Positions 50,000-61,200 of a stretch of 64,000 nucleotides of DNA are shown here, piece after piece. A model generated the notes under the pieces. That model saw only the letters and a list, made by a program, of their open reading frames with translations, was not told where the DNA came from and did not search any database. The position numbers and the translations under genes are program-made. Source of the DNA: Plutella xylostella (Eukaryota; Arthropoda; Insecta; Lepidoptera; Plutellidae); the NCBI RefSeq assembly GCF_932276165.1, contig NC_063992.1:1250001-1314000 (forward strand), written 5' to 3'. Every line of letters begins with the position of its first letter. Positions within the stretch are counted from its first letter, which is position 1.

Positions 50000-50010
50000 A
50001 TTTTGACAGT

Positions 50011-53000
50011 AATTCAAACTTTTCTTTTTTCTTTTCAAAAGAAATACCGCAAATCTTAACTTCAGGAATTTGCTCTGGGAAATTAAGCCCCCTGCTACTA
50101 TGTACATAGCTACTTTCTTTAAAATAATCTGGACCACACCACCAAAGATCATAATTTTGTAACAAGTGTGGCTCAACACCTCTGGATAGGCAGTCTGCTG
50201 GGTTTTTTGTGGTATTTACATACAGCCATAAAAACTCTTTAGTTAAGTCACGAATCATCTTAACCCTATTGGCTACATACACACTTAATTTGACTGGTTC
50301 TGTATTTAACCATGCCAAAACAATTGTTGAATCAACATATAGATACACATTTAAGCTAAGCTTTGTTTTTAAAGTGTCATACACCTTTTTGGCTAACTTG
50401 GCCAGCAGTAATGCGCTATTGAGCTCCAATCTCGGTGTGGTCAACTTAGTCATAGGATTAATCCTGGATTTAGAACATAGAAGGTTCATACTAACATTTC
50501 CCTGATAATCAATAGTTCTAACATATAAACAGCTTCCATATGCCTTGTTGGAAGCATCAGAGAACCCTACTAGCTCTATTAACTGAAGTTCGTATGTTCT
50601 TATGTTTCTAGGTATCACTATATCTGACATACCTAACAAATTTTCAACAAATTCTTTAAATTTTTTATTTAAATCATAGGGCACTGCCTGATCCCAAGCA
50701 GTCCTCAGCATCCATGTCTGTTGCATGAATATTTTTGCCAATACAATTATAGGCCCTATTATACCTAACGGGTCGAATACACTACTCAAAAAACTTAAAA
50801 TCTGTCTTTTGGTATATTCTGTAAGAACCTCATTTTGTGAACACCCTATATTAAAGGTATCCTTTTTTACATTGTACTTTATGCCTAATGTTTTAACAAA
50901 GGCATCTTCATGCTGACAAAACTCAATATCCTCAAGATTTTGATCACTCTTAGGAATATCCTGTAATATTTTTGGATGGTTGGAACTCCATTTGTGCAAC
51001 TCAAAACTACCTAACTTCAGTAGCTCAGTCAACTGTTTTTTAATCTCACAGAGTTCATCAAGATCATTACTCCCTACGCTGACATCATCAACATAGACAT
51101 TGTTTAACAAAGTAGCTGCCCCCAGAGGGTACTTATCCTTGAACCGGTAAGCTAACTCATTTAAACACCTTGTAGCTAAGAAGTTTGAACTTCGGAGACC
51201 ATATGTTACACTTAGCAATTGAATACATCTTATTTCTTCCTGTGGTGTGTCTCTCCACAGTATGTTTTGTAGTGAACATTGTTTTTTGTTCAACATAATA
51301 TTTCTAAACATTTTTTTAATGTCAGAAATGAACACATATTTACCATTTAACCTAAATAAGATCAAAATGCTAAATAGGTCATTTTGAACACAAGGTCCAT
51401 TTAATAAGTGATCATTTAATGAAACACCTTCATTAGTTAACATTGACCCATCAAACACTACTCGAAGTTTTGTTGTTTTACTATTTTGATTAATTACTGG
51501 ATGGTGTGGTAAGAAATACACCGGGTCCTGCTCTAAATTGTAATCGCTAATATCATAGTATCTACCATGCCCTAATTGTACATACTCATCTATAAATTTT
51601 TTATAGGGTTCCTGTAACGAAGGATCTCTAATGAACCTCTTTTCTAGGTTGTAAAACCTTTGAAGAGCCCGTGATAAAGAATCACCTAGCCTTATATCCT
51701 TAAAGTCCTGCTTTAAAGGTAAAGACACCTCAAACCTACCATCTATTAATTTTGTTGACTCACAGAACTGAATTTCAGCAAGTTCCTGCTCTGAGGAGGC
51801 CTCTGTATAGACCTTAGGCACCTCTTCACACTGCCATAACCTTTTTAGTGAATTGTCAATTGAATTTAACCTTTGTATCTCATTTTGATCAAACTCTGAG
51901 TCTAACATCATATTACTTGTGCTACTACAAAAGTTACTAACCGGGCATTGTTTATACTTACCATGCTGTGGTAACTTGCCTGCTACAATATAGCCAAACA
52001 TAGTGTTATGCAAATATAGCCCACCTGGAGCCACTGGCAGCTGTTCTCTCATTAATATTCTGAAAAATATATCACATCCTAATAGAATACTTATTTTATC
52101 ACTAATGTGAAACTGCTGATCGGCTAATTGCACATTTGGAGGTATATTTAAGCTTTGTTTGTTAACTGGAAACTGTGGCAAGTTACTAGTTATATTTTTA
52201 ACTACACAACAGGTTAAATCTTGTGTATTGTTGTTTACTGTTGAATAAACAGTTAATGATGCCTTTTGTTTGATTTCATTAGATCCACAAATCCCACTGA
52301 TAATGGTTTTCTCATTAAACAATTGACAATCAATTTTGTTTGCCACATCGGACAAAATAAATGAAGTTTGACTACCTGAGTCGCAAAGGGCTCTCAAGTA
52401 CATTGGCCTACCATTTTTATCATAAACCTTCACCTTTACAGTAGGTAATAATATATTTTCACTTAAATTTCTTGATAAAGCAACTTGTTTTGATAAATCA
52501 ACACTATCACTGTCATGAATTAAAGTATTATGTTTGTCTTTACATGTAGCACACCTAAACGCAAAGTAACACTTACCTTTATGTGAGTTTAAGCAAAGCT
52601 TGCATAATTTGTTAGATTCAACGAATTTTATGCGGTCAGATGGCAAGGCTAGCTTGAATTTTTGGCACTGATGAAGCTTGTTATGATACTTGGACTGGCA
52701 ATAGGTACATGATCTGCTTATTTGGCCCTCAGCAGCCGCCACTAAGCTCGCTCCATGGTATTTGTTCACAGAAGTACACGGTTGTTGCACCTCTGCCACA
52801 GTTTCAAGTGCAGATGCTCGCTGATCTAGAAATTTCAGAAATAAATCTAGTTTAGGTAAAGTGTTATCTTTTAATTCTAGATGAAAGCATCTAAAGGTGT
52901 ACATGTCAATCTTACGCTGTAAAATACATAAAATCATTAAGTCCCAGTGCTGTGTGGGAACTTCTAGGTTAGTTAATGCTGACAAGTGTTGTTTAGTTTT

Positions 53001-53654
53001 GGATACAAGCTCTCTTAAGCTAGCAGCAGAGCATTTCTTTATAACAGGTAGATCAAGTATGCTGTTTATGTGATGGTTAATTATCCTAAACTTATTATCA
53101 TAGCGCTCAGCTAACAATTGCAAAGCAACATTATAATTTTCGGCACTTAAGCTTAAATGCTGCACCACATCCGCAGCCTCACCTTCTAATAAGGTTTTTA
53201 AATAATAAAATTTATCACATTGCGACAGCCTAGTGTCATTGTCAATGATACTTTTGAACAAGTTTACAAAATCGTGGTATTTGCCTACCTGGCCATTGAA
53301 CTTTCCAATCTCGATCCGTGGAAGACTCTGATGAGTCATACTGGATACCTTCGGGGGTTGGCTAGGCCCTTCAATGTTACCTGCTGACTGATGTTCATTG
53401 AGCCATTGATTTAGTGCCGCCAAAGTTATCAAGTATTTATCCTCATACTCGTCAATTTTTTCGTCGTCGTTCGGGTCTAGAATTGAAATATCAATAGTTA
53501 GTTCACAATATTTATGATAGGTAGACACTAGCTGTTCCTTTTTAACGAGAACCTGCTCCCTTGTTACATTTTCTAATTTGAGGTTACTTAGTCTAGTGAT
53601 AGTACCTTTAAATTGACCTCTGGTCGCAACCATGCGTTTTAAATCGTCTTCCAT
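50011..53654 (-). CDS. gag-pol: BEL/Pao gag-protease-reverse transcriptase-RNase H
   Basis: Starts at the ATG at 53654. In order: a coiled N-terminal gag region, a DUF1759-type gag domain (IGKFNGQVGKYHDFVNLFKS), two Cys/His knuckles (CTYCQSKYHNKLHQC; CKLCLNSHKGKC), a DUF1758-type aspartic protease (ALCDSGSQTSFIL), and the reverse transcriptase with TKLRVVFDGS and the catalytic YVDDVSVG. A peptidase-A17-like region and an RNase H segment (YVDSTIVLAWL) follow. The retroelement sequence runs to KFELLSKW, where the LINE insert begins; the frame then ends at a stop at 49989-49991 inside the insert. The protein makes particles and copies the element RNA. No inactivating change other than the insert was seen. 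Confidence 0.92.
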
Positions 53655-54592
53655 TGTGAATCGTACTTTTAAAATTAATTAATACAGTTATATTGTGCAA
53701 TTCGACTATAGTTTTCACTTTTAATAGAAAAAAAAAACGTGACTGAGCACACTGCGTAATAAATAAAGAGAACAGAGAAAACAAAATGGCGTTAATGCGC
53801 AGCAGTCGCAGTTCAAAGGCGCTCGCGTCGCGCGTCAAGGAATGAAATTGAATGAATTGTCGCGAACTTGCTTCATTCACGAACCAATCGGAAACGTTCA
53901 CCGAGGCCGCTCTCGTCCGCAATTGGTGGGTTCTTCGCACAGCGACGTCTCGCTGTCTCGCTCCTACCCGTTGCAGCACGATATAGCCCGCTCCTTTTGT
54001 CAAAGGCGGATGCCTCGTGGAGTTGTGTGAATCAGTCGATGACGTATGTTCCCGCTCCCGTCCTTGACCGTGAACTCAGTCAGCTCACCTTGTCCTCTGC
54101 TATTCGAATGACGATATTTATGAAGATTGATATGCACCAGCCTCAATAGCAGGCTGAATTTATGTTTGTTTAGTCCTGATGTTCGTATTAAAATACTGCT
54201 CGATAGCAACAGCCCGAACACGGTAAGTATGTTGTGATTAACACTAGGTAGCACTATTACTCGTACCACGCAATGCGTGGCTGATAACTGTCAATGGCAC
54301 AGCACGGTAACAATGTCCTTTTTATAATTGCTGTCAATAGCACAGCCTGAGTCCTATGACACCAATAACACCAGCAACACAGGTCACAGTTTTTTAAAAA
54401 GCACAGCTTTTCACAGTAAAGTTTATAGTCACTTATTGAAGTGGCACTTGCGCACACACACGACGCAAATTATTTTAAGTCCCGCACTACGCAATATGGC
54501 GGTTGATATTGTGAGCCGCACAGAACACCGCATGGAACCGCAACACTGATGTCTTTATTAATTATTAATTTAGGCGAAGATGGACCATATTA
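53655..54592 (-). other. BEL/Pao leader between 5' LTR and gag
   Basis: About 940 bp without a recognised protein. Directly inside the 5' LTR, five bases in on the minus strand, is TGGTCCATCTTCGCC, a candidate tRNA primer-binding site because it begins TGG; the tRNA is not identified. The plus strand at 54146-54350 repeats the word tcaatagcacagc with variations four times. Confidence 0.5.
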
Positions 54593-54754
54593 TGTGGCGT
54601 GCTGGTCGTTTAAATAAAAACCACATAATTAAGTTTAAATAGTGGACTGTATATTGAGGTTTTAATCACTAAATAAAGACACACATTGACAGTACGGTGG
54701 TTCTAATGCGACTGAATTAGGAACTAATCTATGTTCATGTGCATGTATTGTACA
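54593..54754 (-). repeat. 5' LTR of the BEL/Pao element
   Basis: 162 bp, identical to 47423-47584. Its outer edge lies 462 bp upstream of the integrin start codon; it should drive transcription away from the integrin gene. Confidence 0.93.
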
Positions 54755-54759
54755 GGTAC

Positions 54760-55216
54760 AAGTCATTATATTTGCGACCACTGGAGGCAAAAATGCTTTA
54801 CCACCATGTAAAAAAAACTATTTTAATAATTAAATTCTATTTATTACCTTTCAAGTTAGAAAATTCACGCATGAATTATATGACTGTAAAATTAATTGTA
54901 CTTACCTCCATGTAGGACCAGTAGACTCATTCCATTATCATTCAGACAAAATATTTAAAAAGTACGGGACCCCAAAAATACTACTTTGTTAATTTGACTG
55001 CAACATTAAGTTATCAATCACAACAAAGTTCAGCCCTTATCAGTATCATGGCAATTGTTTATTTTTACAACATTATTCACAGCAGTAGGGCAGTGACTGC
55101 TCAAGGAACTACTTATAATAAACAAAAATGAAGGCAGTTATAAATAAACATGTTTACTAAGTTGTTTATTTATAAATAATACTTAGCCGTAGCTGTGAAT
55201 TAGTTTTAAAGTGAAA
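54760..55216 (+). promoter_or_regulatory. Integrin upstream region
   Basis: About 457 bp of AT-rich DNA between the retroelement and the integrin ATG. It must contain at least part of the 5' UTR and proximal promoter unless there is an upstream non-coding exon. No TATA box or initiator can be chosen with confidence. Confidence 0.3.
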
Positions 55217-58200
55217 ATGATAAATCCAAATGTGAATATCCTAGTTTTAGTTTTAGTGCAGTGTATAATTTGTGTAAGTGTTGATATATTTCATGAAGAA
55301 TCTAAAATAACTTTGGGGTCCGGTGTTCAGTCAGAGTATTTTGGATACACAGTTGTGTTAACCAATAACAGGTATGTTTTTAAATTTTTTCTTCCTTACA
55401 TATTCAGTCATTAATTAAACAAGTCTAATAGATTCAGTACACCCCGCTTTTGCTAAGAACCAAATAGTACTTAGGTACTTCAAATATGTATTTATTGACC
55501 CAACCCAGACATGTTTATAAAAAATTAAGTTCTGTTGGCGGCGGATAATAATATGAGTATTATTGTATTTCGTATTCCTATGGAATTAATTTGATATCTG
55601 TAGCGACGCGGGACAGTACCCCGATCACCAGTATAATTCTATAGAAAAGTCACTCGATTTTTATGCGTTTATTAATTTCTAACGTTTAGTTACGATCACT
55701 GAAGCCAGCTCGACTACGGACACTTCGCGCTGATCAAGATGTCTTACAAATTGCTATCGAGTAACGCTAGCGACTTGAGTTGACAGAGCTTGTGATAGCA
55801 CTACTGAACAGATCTCGTCTGCTGCAAACTCACATCGTCCTCCGTAAATTTTTAAAATTATCATAATATCTTCCTCTTTCACAGTCTCCTAGTCGGGGCG
55901 CCGAAAGCTCGGGACAATGACTCGTCCCTAGCCACCGGCCTCGTGTTCACCTGCCCTCTGACGTCACTGACGAAGACTGACGTCATTTGCAGCCCGTTGA
56001 GGACTGAAGAACGTGAGTAGATATTATAATTATTCACTGAGTGAAAGAGATTTCGAGTGGAGATCACAATTAGGCAAGCGTAGTGGCGTGGTGTAGAACG
56101 CTCTCTCTGGCTCGCTTTGTCAAGGATTAAATAGGGGCGACGCTCCTAGGGATAGGCCAACGTCCAGCAGTGGACGATAATGTATAGTGTAATATGTAAG
56201 TTGATAAGTCAGTAGGAATTTTTAGGTAGCTATCTATAAGTAGTACATAATATGTTATATTTACATACATTACATAATAGGTTTATTATGTTATACGTAT
56301 AACATACACCTAGTTACAAAATCCTTTCTAAACAAGTTCCGCTCATCACTTCAACTTCCTCTAAGTTAAAACACATTGTTTCATAGTGGCGCATTCAAAC
56401 GAAAAGTTACGTTTTCTTTCAAGTAAATAAGTTTCGGCTTGCAGAAACTTTAAATTGATTCCTCACCACTTCCCGCCTTCGTGCCTCGAGTCTTCGCTAG
56501 TTTACTAACTAATTATTTAGCGAGACTAATTTAACTAACGCGCTGCCGTGATATGGTGTTAACCTACTTCTTAATAAGGGGTATTGTAGATATGTGTTTT
56601 TTTGTGTGTTCACCGTTAGTTATAGATATTAAGCAATTTATCTTTAATGGTAAATATTTATTTAAACTGAAACACCAGCCTAAACAACTTACATTATTGA
56701 AACACTTAATATTCTTCAGTTACTTACCCATAATAAAATAAATGTAGGTGTTTTGCATAAATGTACGACTGAATGATAAAATAAAAGAGAGTTATAATTA
56801 TCATCATCATCAGCCCGCTATCTTCGGTCCCGCGGGTTAGAGGGTGTCCCACTACTATACTTCTAGACACAGGCAAATGATAAAGCTGATGATGGTTTCA
56901 GAATACACGTCAAGATGGCCGCGGGCGCAGGGCTCGGAGAAACGGGACGACATGTGGTACGGAGCCACCATCGCTCTGCTGCCTCATGAGAAAATATTGG
57001 TAATTTGTTCCGTTATTTACATTAATATTATGATGAAGGGCTGCGGTGCGCCAACCAAATTCAAATTATCTTCCAGTTGCTTCAAATCACCAACGAAATA
57101 ATTCCTAAGTACAGTCATCGAAGTCGCTATCTGACAGTGTCTGACGCTCATCCGATTGGCATTCATTTTCTTCCATCACGGTGACGAATCCTTGTCCAGC
57201 TGTTGTATTAATCACAGGCACGCTAAGCAGAAGTCAAATGATACTTACCATATGCCTCAGTCAAATACGGTGCTACATAACTTTTTCTAGTAATAATTTT
57301 CGTATTTTACTTGTTCACAGATCTGTGCTCCCAGATGGACCACTCCGTACAAGGACAGCCACATGCTGGCGCACGGACTCTGCTACGTGCATTCCAAGAC
57401 TGATAGTCTTATACTGCAGCCGCTGAAGGAAATGAGTGAGTTCATAGTGAATATCTGCTCTTCAAAGATTGCATTTTGCTATCTAGCATTGCACTTTCTT
57501 ACAACCATCCCGAGCGTCCTCGAGATGTATTATAGTCAGCGACTGGCCAATTCTATCGGTATAGTGAAAATAAATCGTAGCTCTAGTGTTTGGCATGGAA
57601 ATGCATATGTATAAAACGCGGAAAAGTTGCCACCTAGCGGGACACTGTCTGCAATGACACCATACAGCATTTATTTTACACTTTCCATTGGAACCTATGA
57701 ACATATCCTAGATCAGGCTAGCTCCCATGCAAACCCCCTATTAACACTCCCCATCCCTTACTGCTTTCCATGTTTGTAATTGAACTGACTAACCAACTTT
57801 ACAACAATCTATCTGTTTATCCAGACCGCCCAATTTCTGTAACTCATCGCCTACCCATCTATCTACCCAGATCGCCAAGCCTACATAATAGACGGCAAGC
57901 GCTCCGAGTACGGCGACTACGGCACTCACCTGAACTTCTACGCCTACGGGCAGGCGGGGCTGTCGGCCAGCGCGGCGGGCGACAGCGTGCTGATCGGAGC
58001 CCCGGGGCTGCTGCAGTGGACTGGTGAGGGAGCTTCATCATCAGCAGAATAGGGGGCTTTGGTACCCCCTTGAGTTTAAGTGACGTATCATCTGTTCCTT
58101 ATATAGGAACGGTACATCCTGGGCAGTCAATGATTGAGAGCGCCGTAGCTTAGGTGATAGTTAATGCTTCCGAAGCTTGGGGCTGCAAGTGCGAATCAAG

Positions 58201-61200
58201 CATAGGGCAAACATGCTGCTGCAGTGAACTGGTGGAGGGGCTACATCATCAGCAGAATAGGGGGCACAAAAGGAGCTTGAGAGAAGTGTCACCTGTGCCT
58301 TATAATAGAACGGTGCATACTAGGTAGCCAGTGACTGACGCTTATCTGACTCATGTATTGTAAACGACACCACTAAACCACACCAATGTAATATACAATA
58401 ATATAATACATTATAATACATGATCTGACTCAAAAATCTTTCCACCAAAGTGGTATAACTAAAGGAAGATTACCGGCGGAATTGAAGTTTGTTTATAATT
58501 ATAATAAATGTGAATTTTTGTGTTGTGAGACTCAATAGCGGTGACGAAGTTACAAAATTAGAATGAGTAATATTTCATAGGTAAAGGCATGCCCTTCAAT
58601 ATATCAGACTCCTTGTGTACATATCGCGGTAGAAACGATATTACTTCGTTCATATTACTTTACTACTTACGAAAATGATTTCACTCCCTTGCCGAACTAC
58701 AGCTGGATCCAATATAGACAGTGTGTAACATCTTGAAACATTATTAACTGTTCGTTGTCTCAGCTACAACGTTATTACCTACTTACTTCGTATACACATA
58801 CAATTCCTATAAATACTGTGTTTACTTTTACCCATATACCTTTTATTGTTTCGTGGATAGCTTACAACATTACTAAAAGCTTGGTGCTACTACACTCACG
58901 GGTAATTAAAAAGTTCTATTAAGAAAATCACCAAATTATTCCTATACGAAGAACACTAATGTATGAAGCCTTCTGCAATATTTAAGTACAGTATTTAACG
59001 GCGTATCAGAATATTAGCAACGGAAAACGTAAAAAGTTTTATCCAATTTCCTATTGAATGTTTTATAAAACCGGAGCCATCTGGTGTCATCATTTTGTAA
59101 GTGGGACTATTTCTTTGCTCGTGAGTGTAAATGTTTGGTATTAGAGCCGTGGTGGCGTAACGTATAGGAATTAGAAATATCTAGATTAATTAAAGAATTA
59201 CAAGCTCTATGAATAAACTTTTGAATACCAAAGTATTTTGGTAGGTAGATGTTTTTATTATTAAAGTAATTGTGTAATAAGCTAACTATTGTTTCAGGAG
59301 GGGTGATAGACTACAAGTTCCTGCCGGACTCGCCTCGTCTGTTCTTCAGCAAGCAGCCCACCACCAACCCTTACTACACGGAAGCCTTGGGCCCTGACGA
59401 TTATTTTGGTACTTATAGTAATTAGAATACAGGGAGTTACAAAAAAATAATAGTAATTCGAAAATGTGTGTGCTGCCTACCCTCACTTATGGTGCCGAAA
59501 CATGGATGCTCACAAAGACATGCATGCACAAAATTAAAGTAGCACAACGAGCCATGGAGCGCACCATGCTAGGCATCTCGCTAGTGGACCGTATCCCGAA
59601 CGTAGAAATTCGACGCAGAACAAAGGTTGAAGACGTTGGGAGACGGATCACGAAGCTGAAGTGGAGATGGGCAGGGCATCTGGCCAGGCGGGAAGTCGGC
59701 AGATGGACCAAGGCAGTGTCGGAGTGGTGGCCAAGGGAGGGACAGCGATCAGTCGGTAGACCGCCGACCCGTTGGTCCGATGACATTAGGAGAATGACTG
59801 GACCAAACTGGATGAGTGTGGCACAGGACCGTGGGACTTGGCATAACATGGAGGAGGCCTATACCCTGCAGTGGGTTGACATAGGCTGATGATGATGAAT
59901 TCGAAAAGGGGTGACTCAGTATGTCATGTCAAATTTAAACTTACAAACATTTTTGCTTAAAAATTTATAGTTTTTTTAAAAAGCTAACTGCATCGTAATA
60001 GACTTTGTTTTGTAGGTTACACAGTGGAGTCGGGGGTATTTGACTCGAATAAGACCATCCTGTATGTAGCTGCGGCGCCGCGCTCTAAAATGGGATATGG
60101 CCAGGTGAGTGCTGAGTGCCTATTGGAATACAATCTTCTTCATTTACCTCAGTGTATATCTCATTAAACGCCAAAACTCCTATACACATCCTTCACCCTT
60201 GTTTTCGCTATACAAATCTAACTCATCGCACAAATCTGATAAACTTATCACCATAACTCGTTGTACAAGTTACTATAGTGCAGTGAAAGGTTGATTTGAA
60301 GAAATTGCTTTTGGCAATATACCCGCCTTTGTACTATTCTTCAAACTTTGTCCTTTGTCTTTGTAACTGTGCTTTTGTTTACAATAAAGTATTTACAAAT
60401 AAATACATTGAAGATGATTACATCCTTAGTTCCACCAACCCGCACTAAGCTAGCGTGGTGGTCTAGGCCTAAAACCTTTCCTTAGTTGGAAGGAGACCTG
60501 TACACAGCAGTGGGGACTTAATGGGTCGTGATAATGATGTTAATGATGACATCCTTCAGGTCCTAATCTTCGAGCCATCGACCCGTGAGTCCGAGCCGCT
60601 CCGGATCCGCTCATCGCTCACGGGTCCCCAACTCGGGTCGTACTTCGGAGCGAGTCTCCTCTGCACAGACGTCAACAACGATGGCAGAACCGACCTGCTG
60701 GTCGGGGCTCCAAACTACGTGATGAAGAATGGTGACTTGCCGTATGACCAGGGAGCTGTGTTCGTCTATTTGAACAGGAAACAGGTGGGTGAAGATGATA
60801 AATATAAGTTTTCCATCAAAAACATTATTTGTAAAAAACCAACCACCAACCTGTAAAAAGTTGTGAAATCCATCTAACGAATATGTAGTATTTTTTTCAG
60901 TCTCAAAATTATTATGTAATAAGACTAATAAGATAACCAATATAAAACTACATTGAGTTGGAATATCTCAGAAAAGAAGAAAATAAAATATCTGCTGAAA
61001 AGTCCAACATGCAACACTTCCTTTTTCGTAAAATGTACCTCTAAATATGTACGTTAGTAAGGCATGAGAGTTTATTTTCATATAAGTATATTATGTATAC
61101 CTACTTTAAGTCATATTGCTTACACTATGAATGTTTTTTTTGAATTATATTCATTTGGTCGTACCTACCCAATATCTGTTAGGTAATATATATAATTATT

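Larger units (their letters stand above)
47423..54754 (-). mobile_element. Complete BEL/Pao LTR retrotransposon, interrupted by a LINE insertion
   Basis: Two LTRs of 162 bp (47423-47584 and 54593-54754) are identical by eye, start TG and end CA, and are flanked by an exact 5-bp duplication GGTAC (47418-47422, 54755-54759). On the minus strand the internal part encodes gag, aspartic protease, reverse transcriptase, RNase H and integrase in BEL/Pao order. No env-like frame is seen. The reading frame is long and intact except for a 388-bp LINE insert at 49612-49999. Identical LTRs indicate a very recent insertion. It sits between the NRF-6 and integrin genes. Confidence 0.93.

Noticed and set aside
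53608..54003. 131-codon frame between the 5' LTR and gag on the minus strand
   Set aside because: It overlaps the start of gag in another frame and shows no domain; treated as leader sequence.
47423..54754. Possibility of an errantivirus-like endogenous retrovirus with env
   Set aside because: No env-like frame lies between integrase and the 3' LTR, and the protein order is BEL/Pao.
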